From Nannobrachium achirus (taxonomy: Eukaryota; Chordata; Actinopteri; Myctophiformes; Myctophidae), in contig OY997640.1 in assembly GCA_963921795.1 (NCBI GenBank), positions 12,844,937-12,908,936 on the forward strand: a stretch of DNA of 64,000 bases. The letters run 5' to 3'. A program made the position numbers and the translations under genes. This document shows, in pieces, positions 10,046 through 22,399 of the stretch; the stretch's first letter is position 1, and each line of letters begins with the position of its first letter. The notes under the pieces were generated by a model. The model saw only the letters and a program-made list of their open reading frames with translations, was not told the DNA's origin and searched no databases.

Positions 10046-11451
10046 CAGTGGCGATGCGTGCCCCAAGGGACCGGACCTTCGGGGACGCACCCCCCCCCCC
10101 CCCCCCCCCCCCCGCGCGTGCACATGCGCGCAAATTGTATGCCTTTTTCATTCTTCTTTTTCTTTTACAAAACTGGTTAACAATGAACAGCAGACTGTGT
10201 ACAAGGCAAGCACGCTGGGTAGGCTTAACCTAATTAGCACTACACACATACTCCAAACCAAGACTTCCAAACCAATGCCAATATAAGGATTAAATAGATG
10301 TGCGCTGCTGACAGACAGAGCCACACAAGACACAACCAGCGCAACCAATCGAAACGTCCATTTAACATAGCGCGCTTTACAAAGCAAAACGCACTGTCCA
10401 CCATCATGTAACAACACCAGCTATCAATGCAAAGAAAGACCACGTCAAGAAAGACCCACATTAAATAGACAAAAACAGGCCTAAGTGTATCAATCTGTCG
10501 TTCAATGTTATATGAGATACATAAAGTGGTTCCTGTGTAAATAAGCTGTAAGGTTTACTAGGATCTCCTTTTAGCTGACCAGTGATTTGTACTGTCATGA
10601 AACTGTACCTTTTCCAATTGCAAACTTCTAATACATTCTTCAATGATCAATCAATGGAAATTAAATGCACAGCGGCATATCCAGCAATATAAATTAATTC
10701 AGTTTCTCTCACCAATGAAGTTGTTCACTTGAAGAAAAGAAAAACATCCTCCTGTCCTTTTGGGTGAATTTCTCAAAGATGGGTTCATAAAGCTATCATT
10801 CCTTTTAAGTTCTGTCCATCTTTTCATAAAACAGTCTTCTTGAAAAAGGCAACGATAATAATAAATCCACAGCGTTCACTCCAGCTGCAGCCATGTCGCG
10901 TCTGTTTACTTTACAAGTTTCACGTGTTATGCATAGTGAGTGTGAAACATGCTTGTTGTTCCACTCCAAGTCCCGGAAAAGCCGTGTTGTGATTGGCCAG
11001 TAGTCACTTGACTCATTTTGATTGGTGGTTGAACGTGGGTGTTCCGTATACCCTTGACCAGAGCCCTCAAAATATGATTGGTTGATCAAACTGTCAATCC
11101 ACACCAAGGCTTGTATTATGGGGAACTGGCTCAGGGAATTCTAGAAGTACTGCGAGTGAGAGTAATCTGCGCAGAGACTCAGTAGAAAAAATCTCTCATT
11201 GGCTGTTATTTTTCCCAGCACACAAGCACTCCCTATGCACAGAACTTGGGGAAGAAACAACTACAACGAGTATAGCGAGCGAAACAGTGCAGTTTAACAG
11301 ATTACCAACACAAATAATTGTAATTATTTTAATAAAAATAATAAAAAATAAAAAAATATTTTTTATTTAAAAATAAAAATATTATTTTCTTTCTTCTGAG
11401 GATCCCTGGGTCTTCTCTGAATACCCTGAAGGTCCTGAAAATTCGCCACTG
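10046..11451. mobile_element. 1.4-kb non-autonomous hAT element
   Basis: The ends are CAGTGGCGATGCGTG and AAAATTCGCCACTG. ATGTTTAG is repeated exactly at 10038-10045 and 11452-11459, the 8-bp duplication expected for hAT. It holds a run of about 24 C at 10090-10113 and several ATTGG motifs near 10990-11090. No transposase is recognisable. It lacks the recurrent hairpin. Confidence 0.85.
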
Positions 11452-12180
11452 ATGTTTAGTTATGATGGTCAAAATAAAAGTGTTGAGAACCACAGTCGCT
11501 CTGAATTAAGAACGTCTGCTAAATACCTAGATTATAAACTACTGAACTCATACAATGCCACAGTCTCGTAGTAAATCAGTATCATACTGAATATCTTGAA
11601 GCTGGAGATATTCAGTGATTGGGTCTAATGATCAAAACGAGATTATAATGGTGTAAAAAATCTATAAAAAACTAAACATTTCCACGCTGTAAGGCCAGTA
11701 AGGGACAAGATGACCCCCGGCCACTTTCATTATCACTGAATACAACTTTAAATGGATGACACTAACCATTTAAATACCATCCGTATTTAGGTTAGTTCAC
11801 AGGAAAAACGATATTTACCTTTGGCGAAAACTGACAAGACGCTAGCATAGAACCCTGAGGGATTCCACTCAACAAGGTATGAGGGTTTAATCATTGGAAC
11901 GGCGGGGGTCCGATCGATAACGTACAAATCACCCACTCCTTGTTAACACGGGCACTATCTTTTTCTCACATCAAAAGGATGTGGATTTGTTTAGCAGTAA
12001 AGCAGCAGTAAAGACTCTAGCTTTTTTAGTGTGGCTTTCCCCCCCCATAATCCAAATGAGGAAACCAATCCATTCTAAGTGAGATCTATTTGGGCTCATT
12101 AAAAACATATTGCTATTAAATGTCCAACAAGGCCCAACCGGCAAGATAATAGCATCCTATTACCAACCAAAAATGGAAAA

Positions 12181-12420
12181 TAACTAAGTACATTTGCTGT
12201 ACTGTAATTATTAGGTTATTTTACTTTACTGGAGTATTTCTATGCTTTTAATTTTTACTCCTACTACTGTACCACTTTTACCTTTTGTAGATTTGGATTA
12301 TTATTACAAAACACACATTACCCACTTCAGCCCTTAAACATTGGCTATTTGAAAATGGCAGATCTGCTAAATCACAATGTTGTCAGCTTGTACATCTGTT
12401 GTCTTATAATTTGCGACCGA
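12181..12420. mobile_element. CAGTGGTGGAAAAAGTAC-family copy with decayed hairpin
   Basis: AACTAAGTACATTTGCTGTA is the terminal block. At 12347-12395 a decayed hairpin reads TATTTGAAAATGGCAGATCT, then CAGCTTGTACATCTG. Confidence 0.4.
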
Positions 12421-12535
12421 AGTTCGACGTTTTGTATGTGAAACGGCACATGCTGACTCTGGACATACACTTTTTTACAGTCTATGGGTTTGCCGCTCTG
12501 ACATCACTGTGAGGTCAGGGGAACCACTGTTAGTC

Positions 12536-13129
12536 CACTTTATGAAAGAAGCATGAAATTTGGCACACAGTTAGAACATGCCATTTGGAACATTTTTGGC
12601 TATAGGGGCATCGCAGATTTGTCTTGGGAAACTTGTGGGAGCCAATTAAAGTTGGGCTCTCATAGACTTTACTATAGAGTAAAATAATACAAAAAATACA
12701 TATGCTTTAAGTAGCATGTAAGGGGTCAAACTAGGTGTTTTTTGGGATTCTGAATCCAAAGCAAACATTTGTTTTGCAGGAAAAACATTCCTTGGGCTAA
12801 AAACGGACCCCATAAAACTATGGTTTAGTGATGAGTCATCACTTTTCAAAGTTTTTTGGCGGCCGTTTCTCAGAAAGGAATGTTTTTCGTGCAAAACAAA
12901 TGCTTGCATTGGATTCAGAATCCTGAATAACACCTATTTTGACCCCTTACATGCTACTTAAAGCATATTTATTTTTGTATAATTTGACTCTATAGTAAAG
13001 TCTATGAGAGCAACTTTGATTGGCTCCCACAAGTTTCCCAAGACAAATCTGCGATGCCCCTATAGCCAAAAATGTTCCATATGGCATGTTCTAACTGTGT
13101 GCCAAATTTCATGCTTCTTTCATAAAGTG
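12536..13129. mobile_element. 594-bp near-full-length palindrome
   Basis: CACTTTATGAAAGAAGCATG at 12536 is mirrored by CATGCTTCTTTCATAAAGTG ending 13129. The arms stay alignable for about 275 bases, through GCATCGCAGATTTGTCTTGG, CATAGACTTTACTATAG and CTACTTAAAGCATA-type blocks, down to a centre of about 45 bases. It is a fold-back DNA element without coding capacity. Scattered mismatches between the arms suggest age. Confidence 0.75.
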
Positions 13130-13796
13130 CACGATGTTTGCCTAAAACGCTCGGACTATGTAACAGAATGTTATCTCAGAACAGAATCTCCCCTTCAAAT
13201 TGCTTATTTAGTCTGTGCCATGTTTTCTCATTTCAGGAAGTTGCGGCCGCATCGCCTGCAGTATTCACACCCGTGGTCGGGTGTTGAAAGAGTAAAAAGA
13301 TACATGGCACAGCTTGTAGATCTGCTATTATTTTCAGTACTTTTGTGCCAACACTCTTGTATGATGAACTAGGGAGGCCATTCATTTAGTTCCAGGTTTA
13401 GTTTATGTGGGGGAAAGGAGGATAATGCACAAGGTTAAAAAGAAATGCCAGAATTAGCCAAGAGGCTATTTTTCATGTGTAGTTCCCTGGCTATGGCCTC
13501 CTATAATACATCAAAGCAAAAACTAAAACACACACAGTAGATGCAGTTGGAAGGGAAAAGGATGGAGGCAGTTCCCAAGAAAAATAGAAGCAGTTCTTAA
13601 GAAAAACAAAAGAAGTAGTTCTTAAGAAAAATAGAGTTAGTTCTTAAGAAACAGAAGCAGAATTTTGGGGGGGCATATTGTTGCTGTACGTTGGGTGGAA
13701 ACCTTGTATGTCCAAAGCTGTAACTTTTCAAGAAATTAACTTGTGTTCCAATGGATCCAATGTAGTTAGTATTTAGTCACAACTAAGTGCTTGCTA

Positions 13797-14346
13797 CAGG
13801 GTTCCCACACATTTTTACCAATTATTTTCCAAAACATTTCCCAAACCTTTCCAGAATATTTAACCCAATTTCCAGGACTATATAACAATAATTCAGCTCA
13901 ATAACTGGTCGCTTACTCTTATGTGCAATGCCCAAAGACAGGTAGTGTATGCCAGTGGTTCTCAACCTTTTCAGGCCATGACCCCCGAAATAATCATGTG
14001 GGGACCCGGCACCCTGACGAGCACTAAGAGTTGAGGAATTTTGTATAACACTGTTCTATTGTGAAAATAGCAGATCTACATGCTCACAACGCCTCGCAAC
14101 GCGAGGCGTTGTAAGCATGTAGATCGGCTATTTTCACAATTTCTGCCTCTAATATTTGACAATTTGGCCCATGTTTAATTTGTAATTTCAGAGGTATTAG
14201 CAAAATCAATAACCAAAGACAATACATAGCTATTTTTTCCGGGACCTTCCAGGACCCTTGATAAATTCCAAAACTTTTCCAGTACTGGAAAAATATTTTT
14301 CTAATTTCAAAATATTTCCAGGAATTTCATGACCGTGGGAACCCTG
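13797..14346. mobile_element. hAT-like element, CAGGGTTCCCACAC ends, with an inner insertion
   Basis: The ends are CAGGGTTCCCACACATTTT and CATGACCGTGGGAACCCTG. The flanks share TTGCTA. Inside, a second terminus CAGTGGTTCTCAACC starts at 13953, followed by GACCCCCGAAATAATCAT and a hairpin at 14058-14140. The right end of that inner element was not recognised. Confidence 0.6.
14058..14140. repeat. 83-bp recurrent hairpin with ATTGTG/CACAAT outer arms
   Basis: ATTGTGAAAATAGCAGATCT leads through ACATGCTCACAACGCCTCGC to a three-base centre and back to GGCTATTTTCACAAT. It has the same outer arms as the perfect copy at 31572-31654. Confidence 0.88.
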
Positions 14347-14972
14347 TTGCTAATACTTTTCATTGGTCGGTTTCAAGTAGTAGCTATTTTCTATTTGTAT
14401 TATTATTATTATTATTATTATTAACTCTCCTACTGCCAGATTATTTATTTATTTATTGGGTCTGGCGCCATCAAAAAGCGGCTTACCTTTGCGACGTTAT
14501 AGTAGATAGACAGACAGACATTTATTTATTTTTTTTTATTTTTTTTGGTTGTGCAATAGTGCACTTTGGTCTGCCAGGCAGCAGAGGGCGGCGTCATGCG
14601 AGAATGAATGTGAATTTGCCTGTTATGTGTTGAAGAAGAAGAAGACCAGTCACTGGCCACAGAGCCTCAGAGCCAGAGAAAATCAACAAGGAAGTGAATT
14701 GTTCTCCGTTGATGTTAACGCATAATGGATTTTTTACACCATCACCGCGGAAAATGTGTTTACAGTAGACGGCCGCGCGACGCCTCATCAGCTTACAGTC
14801 ATCAGACGAACGAACCGAACGAGCGCCGTATTGGCATCGAGGTTCTGTAAAAAATGGGGCGAACGTGAACGTTCGAAGCGGCGGGAGAGTTAAGAGGAAA
14901 GGTTTTGGACATACAAGGTTCCCACCTGACAGCGATGATTTGCGTGGCACATGGCTGTTCATGTTGATTTGC

Positions 14973-15216
14973 ATGGGGCAGCAGTGGCTCAGGGGTAGAG
15001 TTGCCGTCCCAGTTGGATCCCGGGCTCCCCCAGAGTTAGTGTCGAAGTGTCCTTGAGCAAGACTCCGAACCCCTGATTGCTCCTGATAAGCAGGTTGGTG
15101 CCTTGCATGGTTTCCTCTGCCATCTGTGTATAAATGTGTGTGAATGGGTGAATGTAATACACAATCTATGTAAAGTGCCTTGGATAAAGGCGCTACACAA
15201 ATGCAAATTATTTTGC
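14973..15216 (+). mobile_element. SINE-like dispersed repeat, copy 1
   Basis: The repeat begins near GGGGCAGCAGTGGCTCAGGG. It contains GTCGAAGTGTCCTTGAGCAA and GAATGGGTGAATGTAATAC, and ends GGATAAAGGCGCTACACAAA. A second, shorter copy lies at 15599-15852. The start resembles a tRNA A box, and the GCGCTA-type tail is common to several fish SINEs. On the minus strand it leaves a long chance frame that is not a gene. Confidence 0.6.
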
Positions 15217-15598
15217 TTACGGTAGGTAGAGAACACGCCTCTGTCAACACCATATAAGGCATGAAGAAGACTTGCGTGCAAATTAAGCTACTGTATGGTG
15301 GCAAAGCTTGTTTTATAAGCTCTGGAAATAGAAGTGTTATTGTTGTGCATGGCTGTGAAAGAAAAATAAACAGGAATAGGTTTGTCCAAAATCGTGAAGC
15401 ATGTCAAACTATTTGCTATCTATCTATATCCCAGCCTGCTACTTAGTTGTTTTTTTTTGCGAGCTTGTACTGTAGATCTTCTATTTTACGCATTTGAAAA
15501 TGTGTGAAATAGGACCTTCTCCATAATGTGTAGTTGCTACTTTTTAACTTGAAGTATATTTTGCTAACAATACTTTTGTACGTTTAGCCAAGTACGTT

Positions 15599-15725
15599 TT
15601 GAATTCTCCACCAGAGTTAGTGTCAAAGTGTCCTTGAGCAAGACACAGAACTCCCGGTGAGCAGGTTGGTGTCTTGCATGGTTTCGGTGTGTGAATGTGT
15701 GTGTGTGCATGGTTTCGTTGTGTGA

Positions 15726-15792
<67 letters not shown>

Positions 15793-15852
15793 TAATGCAC
15801 ACATCATTGTAAAATGGCCTTGGATAAAGGTGCTATATAAACGCACCATTTA
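15599..15852 (+). mobile_element. SINE-like dispersed repeat, copy 2, split by a (GT)n expansion
   Basis: It shares CCAGAGTTAGTGTC, AAGTGTCCTTGAGCAAGACA and the GGATAAAGGTGCTATATAAA tail with the copy at 14973. The short GTGTGTGAATG stretch of copy 1 is here expanded into a (GT)n tract at 15728-15788. The microsatellite therefore grew from inside the repeat. Confidence 0.6.
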
Positions 15853-16125
15853 CCTTTCACAATGGACTGCATTCTTACAAGCAGGACTGATTTCAGGTCT
15901 AGGCCATGAGTAAAGCTGGTTGCACAATGCTGCGTATTTTCATTGCGAAATGCGTTTTTCATGGCAAAGAGAGAAAGAGAGATAGAGAGAGCAAGGGACC
16001 CATTGATCCGTAAATAAATATGAAACGGGCGGCACCGTGGCCATATTTTCCCAAGGGAAAATCTCGCTCTTTCGACAACGCAACGTTTCGACAACGGAGC
16101 GTCGGTAGGTTAGCGACTCACCCCA

Positions 16126-16151
16126 CGGAGGTTAGGGTTAGGGTTAGGTTT
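16126..16151. repeat. Interstitial telomere-like repeats
   Basis: Three TTAGGG-like units (GGTTAGGGTTAGGGTTAGG). Similar short runs lie at 35921-35945 and inside 2518-2640. Confidence 0.7.
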
Positions 16152-16339
16152 GGTCGTCGAAAGGATGACATGTAGAAACAGCGACACGCTCCCTATTCCC
16201 AAATATGGAGATGACTGACATCTGACATCATAAGCCACATGAGAAACAATATGTCCATATATGGGGCTGAGGCGTGACGCACACACACACACACACACAC
16301 GCACGCAGATGATCTGCAGGTGTTCATGCTCACAGGACA

Positions 16340-16437
16340 TGTTGGATTGCTGATATGAGAACTCGGTGCAGCGCTGTGAGCTTGTAGATCTGCTATTTTT
16401 CAATAGTTAAAGCATTAAATAATTCCAGGTCTAAAGT
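16340..16437. mobile_element. Right-end fragment of a hairpin-bearing TTAA MITE
   Basis: It reads CTCGGTGCAGCGCTGTGAGC, TTGTAGATCTGCTATTTTTC and AATAGTTAAAGCATTAAATA. The inner hairpin arm and the rest of the element are missing. Confidence 0.5.
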
Positions 16438-17154
16438 AGGGATGTGAAAATAAATTGAACATCGACTCGAAGATTGACAATAAAACACAGCACAAAATAC
16501 ACTACTCATCGTTAATGCGACACACCTGTGGACGTGGTCGGGGAGGGAGAGCGAGGCAGACCAAAGCTCCACATTTGATACAATAGCCTTGGGCGCCAGC
16601 CAGAGCGCTCCCACTACGTTCCATGGACTTTGTCACTCCGCTTCTAGTCTCTAGAGAACAGACTCCATGCTAACGCAAGGAAGAGCAATTATTTATTATA
16701 ATTATTATTAGGGCTTTGATGCAAGTTCTGATGGGTGCAGCTGCATAAGTTGTGTTGCTTAAAGTAATGTGCCATTGTGCTCTCCTCTCAGCCGCTGCTT
16801 AGCGGAACAAAAAGTGAAAAAAGTCGATTGACGCGTCGATTTTCGGCCTCGGCGCGTCGATTCGCAAATAATACATCGATCAACATCCCTAGTCTAAATG
16901 GGTTTAAAGTGGACAGGGAATTGAGGATTCATCTTACAAAACAAGTTGCACATGACAGGATAATGGTAGGGTATAATCTTTCACAATGCAGCGCCCTCGT
17001 TGTCTTTATTTAATCTTCATCTCCAATCAGGAGAATCTCTCTAGCATTGTGCCAAAAAAAGGGGGGGAGAGAAATGAAGGTGTCTGCCTGGTTGTAATTT
17101 TTCAGATGATTTCTGTTCTGGAGCCCGAGCCAAAATATACCCAAGACTAACAGC

Positions 17155-17400
17155 TAAGGCTGTCACGATTATGACATTTTACATGACGATTAATTGTCAC
17201 TCAAATAATTGCGATTAACTATTTAATTGTGTTTTTGACGTTGACAATTACATTTCTGTTTGGCTTTTAGGCTTTGAATTTTCACATGGTAGATATGACA
17301 CATAACCTAAATATACAAAGAAATTACTCACATATTTGACAACTTTATAATAGAACATTGATAGTGGAAATAGCCGATCTACAAGCTCACTCGTGGTGAG
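17155..17400. mobile_element. Truncated TAAGGCTGTCACGATT hAT-like copy
   Basis: It starts TAAGGCTGTCACGATTATGA and follows the copy at 19864 (GACACATAACCTAAATATAC). It ends in the left arm of the hairpin, ATAGTGGAAATAGCCGATCT, at 17360-17379, just before a (GA)n run. Confidence 0.55.
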
Positions 17401-17421
17401 AAAGACAGGAACACAGGGAGG

Positions 17422-17426
<5 letters not shown>

Positions 17427-17482
<56 letters not shown>
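17427..17482. repeat. (GA)n
   Basis: Pure GA tract directly after a truncated hAT copy; it may have replaced the lost end. Confidence 0.95.
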
Positions 17483-17488
<6 letters not shown>

Positions 17489-17584
17489 GGAGGGGGTGGG
17501 GTCAGACACTAAATGCCATTTAGCCTGAATACCTTTTCATGCTAAACTGCTTCATTTATCATGTTGCATTACCATACAGTACAG

Positions 17585-17620
<36 letters not shown>

Positions 17621-17622
<2 letters not shown>

Positions 17623-18503
17623 GGGCTGCAAGCGAACCTTCGGGGATTCGAACGTTCGTTCGTTACGTTGGCAATCGAAGTTCGAAATTAATGGGTTCAG
17701 GTTTTTTTCTTTTTTTTTTCTTCTTTTTTTTTTACACGAAAAATAATTATCAGAATGTGATAGGCCTATTCAGAATATCACAGTAGTAGAGATAGCCAAA
17801 TACGAAATAAGTTAGGCCTACCGGTAAACACTAACAGTTAATGGTGACGTTATAGTAGTTATAAAACGCACCAGAACAGCTTGGAGCGATCAAGGACCGT
17901 CCTCCGCTCCAATTCCGCTCCAATTTGGGGCCGCGCACACACGCTTGATGACAGTAGAGTGAGAGCAGCTGCAGCTGAGCTGGGCAGAGACAGACGTGTG
18001 TGCTGCTGTGCTCTGAACAGCGAACACCCATCCATGCACCCACAGATTAAACAGCCTTTCTCCTAAGCATGAGCAAAGATGGATTTCATTGCAACCCCCT
18101 AAAGGATTATAATGCGATTTCTGGGGTTGTTACATCGAGACCAGTTCAGCCCGAACGCGACGCGCTCCGACGCAGTCACCAAGTCTAATCATCATCCGTG
18201 CAACTCCGCTATACATTTAGCCTGTTCGTCAACAAACTGCACAACATTTTCTCCCGAGTGGGTTGGATTTTCCAAGTGTTAGCCTAGGTGTTAATGCAGC
18301 CACGCATCCACGCGTCAATGGATAAAACAGCGCATTTAAAACATTTCCTACACTTTTAGCTGGTTAAAGGTACAGTACGTTCGATGGTTCGGAGGTTCGA
18401 ACGTTCGGTTTTTAATCAATTGAACGAACCATCTAAGGTTCGATGGTTCGTTCGGAAAATCCCCCCGAAGTTCGAATCCCTAAAACAGGGCTAGATTACA
18501 GCC

Positions 18504-18506
<3 letters not shown>
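17621..18506. mobile_element. hAT-like element inserted in a (GT)n tract
   Basis: The ends are TAGGGCTGCAAGCGAACC and GATTACAGCCCTA. (GT)n lies directly on both sides (17588-17620 and 18507-18588). The interior has repeated TTCGAACGTTCG-type motifs near both ends. The middle block (GAGCGATCAAGGACCGTCC, GCTCCAATTCCGCTCC) recurs inverted at 28620-28680. No transposase is recognised. Confidence 0.7.

Positions 18507-18588
<82 letters not shown>
18507..18588. repeat. (GT)n
   Basis: Pure tract touching the right end of the element 17621-18506. Its left partner is 17588-17620. Confidence 0.97.
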
Positions 18589-18591
<3 letters not shown>

Positions 18592-18997
18592 GGGGGGTAT
18601 AAAGGAGGTGTCAGTCAAAGGGTTGTAATTACTAATAGCCTTTCAGAGCCTCAGAGGGAAGAAAGGAGGCCTCGTCACCCCTTAACCCCATCCATCCCTG
18701 TCCTCTAGTTTAGCCACTTAATTAAAGGTATATTAGTACTGTATGTAACTATCTGGGAATGCCCAGATATGGGCTTAACCCATTTAGGCCTAACCTATTA
18801 GGGCTAAATCAGAAATTAGCCTACAAAACAAATATGTTGCTACATACTGTACATGTACTGTAAGCCCCTCCCAAACAGCAAAATGTGTTCCCGGCCTGAT
18901 GACATCAGTGATCTCCATACATATGGGCATAAAAGGGACAAGGACGAAATTAATTTGCAAGTGTGACACGCGTCGTGACAACCACACTGGTTATCAT

Positions 18998-19548
18998 GGG
19001 TGCGTTCGGAAACCCGCACCGGGTGTGTGCTCGGTGTAGTGAGTGCAGTGGGCGTGTCGTTGTATAGTGCGTTCAGTGTGGCTTATTTACGAACGACCAG
19101 TTTTAAGAGGCAGCTATGTGCTTTTTCAGTTGCCTAAACTTTCTGAAAAGCAGCAGTTGCTAAGTATGCTAACGTAACGTTGCTATTGAAAGGAGATGTA
19201 ATTCATAACATTGGCACACCTGCTGTTAGTTTACATCTTGATGCATGTGAAACTATCAAGCCCAAACGACCAATTAAGCTGCAAGTGCTGTATTTTGCGG
19301 TCATTTCCTCCATTGTTCACAGCTGAGAAGCATTCGAGACACGGCCATGAAAACCAACCAATCAGAACACCGCACTACCGCACCACACCGCCTAACCCCA
19401 TCTTCTGAGTAGGGTTGGTGAGTGCGTGCACTCAACACACCAGTGCGCCGCGCACTGGATTTCCGAACGACAACGCACCAAGTGCACCAAATAAACGAAC
19501 GACAACATGGCACACCAGTGCGTTGAGTGCGCATTTCCGAACGCGCCC
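18998..19548. mobile_element. DNA element with GGGTGCGTTCGG ends
   Basis: The ends are GGGTGCGTTCGGAAACCCGC and GCATTTCCGAACGCGCCC, followed inward by CACCGGGTGTGTGCTC and GAGTGC. It is the same family as the inner unit at 2488-2686. No clear target duplication was found and no protein remains. Confidence 0.55.
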
Positions 19549-19863
19549 GAGGAGACTGAAAATGTCCATATATGGGCATTCCCAGATATGGGCTTAATAT
19601 TGATGAGGGATCACTATAGGCATAAAAGGGACAATGACTGAATTAATTTGCCAGTGTGATTGCTGTGATGCGAGTCACGCTTGCAAATGAATTCTGTCTT
19701 GGCCATATATGGAGTGTGACATGATGCGTGACTTACTGAGTGACTGACTCACTGACACATGAGCTGCAGGTTTTCATAGTAAATGCGACCTACGGTCACA
19801 GCCAACAGTTATCAGCCAACTTTATGTTACCTTTATCTGTTATTTGCCACACTGATCTGCTGA

Positions 19864-20194
19864 TAGGGCTGTCACGATATGACATTTTTCATGACGATTA
19901 ATTGTCACTCAAATAATTGGCGATTAAGTAGTAAGTTGAAGTTGTACATGGTAGATATGACACATAACCTAAATATACAAAGAAATTACTGACATATTTG
20001 ACAACTTACTACTTAAAAAATAACTTTGATAGTGGAAATAGCCGATCTACAAGCTCTTGTGAGCTTGTAGATCTGCTATTTCCACTATTTCGGACATTTT
20101 TCAACATTCACGATTATGATGATTATGACAAAATAATTGTGATAATGTCAAATAATCACGATTAGACGATTATGTAATAATTGTGACTGCCCTA
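19864..20194. mobile_element. Non-autonomous hAT, TAGGGCTGTCACGAT ends, with complete hairpin
   Basis: The ends are TAGGGCTGTCACGAT and ATTGTGACTGCCCTA. TCTGCTGA is repeated exactly at 19856-19863 and 20195-20202. The hairpin lies at 20029-20088. The interior is rich in ATAATCACGATTA-type motifs. Confidence 0.88.
20029..20088. repeat. 60-bp recurrent hairpin with ATAGTGG/CCACTAT outer arms
   Basis: ATAGTGGAAATAGCCGATCT, then ACAAGCTC and TTGT in the centre, then GAGCTTGTAGATCTGCTATT and TCCACTAT. The core is shorter than in other families because the GC-rich centre is absent. Confidence 0.88.
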
Positions 20195-20228
20195 TCTGCT
20201 GAGTCACTGCCAACACTTTGTACGCAAT

Positions 20229-20389
<161 letters not shown>

Positions 20390-20495
20390 TGAACGCACAC
20401 ACGCACGCACGCACGCACACAGCATTTTGAAAACGAAATACTCCATCTCATAACCTGGTACAGTATACTATAGTAGCCTATATACTGTGTGCAAG

Positions 20496-20554
<59 letters not shown>

Positions 20555-20600
20555 ATGCGTGCATGTGTGCGTGCGTGCGTGTGTGTGTGTGTGTACGCGT
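20496..20600. repeat. (GCGT)n
   Basis: About 25 tetranucleotide units with a few T or A changes, passing into (GT)n. Confidence 0.95.
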
Positions 20601-20678
20601 GTACGCGTGTCGTCACGGTGATGGGCTCTGTCTAGGAGGATAAGAGCATGACGTCTTATCAGCCACAAGCCAGACAGG

Positions 20679-20846
<168 letters not shown>

Positions 20847-20930
20847 ACGCAAATAAAACTCACACGTGCAAAGTGCACACAACGTGAGAGAGAGACAGCG
20901 CCGCACATGGGGGACAGTTAAAGTGTACAT

Positions 20931-20931
<1 letters not shown>

Positions 20932-20986
<55 letters not shown>
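20932..20986. repeat. (CA)n
   Basis: Pure tract, the fourth alternating purine-pyrimidine tract in 760 bases. Confidence 0.95.
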
Positions 20987-20988
<2 letters not shown>

Positions 20989-21054
20989 GTGAAATGATGT
21001 GTACTCATATCAGCAATCCAACATGTCCTGTGAGGGAGGGAGGTCATTCTGACT

Positions 21055-21108
21055 GATGGATGGATGGATGGATGGATGGATGGATGGATGGATGGATGGA
21101 TGGATGGA
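21055..21108. repeat. (GGAT)n
   Basis: About 13 units, followed by (CAGA)n at 21116-21131. Confidence 0.95.
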
Positions 21109-21222
21109 GGGATGGACAGACAGACAGACAGAGCGAGAAAGAGATGGAGGTGTATTTTGATGTATTGTTTCTTCTTTGTTTTTAGCCGTGAAGCCGTATC
21201 CTACATTTAACTTAGTGTGTCC

Positions 21223-22156
21223 TAGAGTTCTCAACGGGCCTGAAATTTAAGGCTCGGCCCTAACTGGGCCCTAATTGGGTCGGCCCGAGGCCCTACCCGG
21301 CCCGACTAGTTAGCATACATTTTAGGCCCTACCCTACCCTAAATGTCGGGTCGGGTTTGGGTATGGTCGGGTTCTCATTACTCTAAAACAGAGTAATAGT
21401 AATAAAATAATAAAACAATATATTTTCTTTTTTCATTGAGCCTGAGGCCCTACCCGGCCCGACTAATTAGTATACATTTTAGGTAGGGATGGACATCGGT
21501 ATCGGCCAATATCAGAAATCGGCAGGTATCATATCAAACCGGCCAAATCGGTGATCGGCAGGTCACTGACATAAATATGCCAAAATCGGCCAATTGTATC
21601 TCTTGCACTGCACAGCATGATGCTCGGTCCTGTGACGTAAACATTAGCAAGTAGCAGCCAGTCTACTTAGTGGCAGCCTACAGAATACAGATGGTGCTGA
21701 TTACCGTTGCAATGTAAGGATATATTCCATAATCCTGTGTCAATGTCGTCTCCAAAAAGAAGGGGGGGAAAAAGCATGCGTCACCTGCTTTCCTCCTGCC
21801 TAGTCGAGACGGTCATATTAGACTGGATATTGTCTGTGATTTTGGATATTGTACTATTGTGATTGATTTGGCATTAGTGTTCTTCTAGCTTATTGGTACT
21901 CAAATTGAAGTATGTCTTGTAGGCCTACTTGGCCTGAAACAAAAGGGTATTGGAGCAACCCTATTTCCTAGTTCTTAGCTAAAGAAATCGGTATCGGAAA
22001 AATCGGTTTTGGCAGGTCAGACCTTCATAAAACCGGTGGATCGGTATCGACCAAGAATTTTGCAATCGGTCCATCTCTAATTTTAGGTCCTACCCTACCC
22101 TAAATGTCGGGTCGGGTTCGGGTATGGTCGGGTTCGGGCATAATTTGAGAATTCTA
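21223..22156. mobile_element. Non-autonomous hAT, TAGAGTTCTCAA ends, with a nested hAT
   Basis: The ends are TAGAGTTCTCAACGGGCC and TTTGAGAATTCTA. GTGTGTCC is repeated exactly at 21215-21222 and 22157-22164. CCCTACCCGGCCCGAC and GTCGGGTCGGGTT motifs fill both arms. The element is split by the insertion 21484-22079. Confidence 0.85.
21484..22079. mobile_element. Nested non-autonomous hAT, TAGGGATGGACATCGG ends
   Basis: The ends are TAGGGATGGACATCGGTATC and ATCGGTCCATCTCTA. ATTTTAGG is repeated exactly at 21476-21483 and 22080-22087. ATCGG-rich arms flank a centre without a reading frame. It is younger than its host element. Confidence 0.85.
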
Positions 22157-22253
22157 GTGTGTCCCGTGTCTGTCTGTCTGTCTGTCTGTCCCTATCAGCA
22201 TGAACAGCTGCAATACCGCTGGGTGACCAGAAGTGGCACTGTTGCGCAGCCTA

Positions 22254-22303
<50 letters not shown>

Positions 22304-22399
22304 GTATAGCTGCTGCGACCTAGCGTTTGCCAACGAGTCTGTGCCCCTAAGCTAGATGCAGAATAGATATTCCAAGACCCAATTCTAGAGTGAACATTT

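Noticed and set aside
14594-15304. 236-codon open frame on the minus strand
   Set aside because: It runs antisense through a SINE-like repeat and unrelated flanks, has no domain or homologous look, and shares its sequence with the repeat at 15599.
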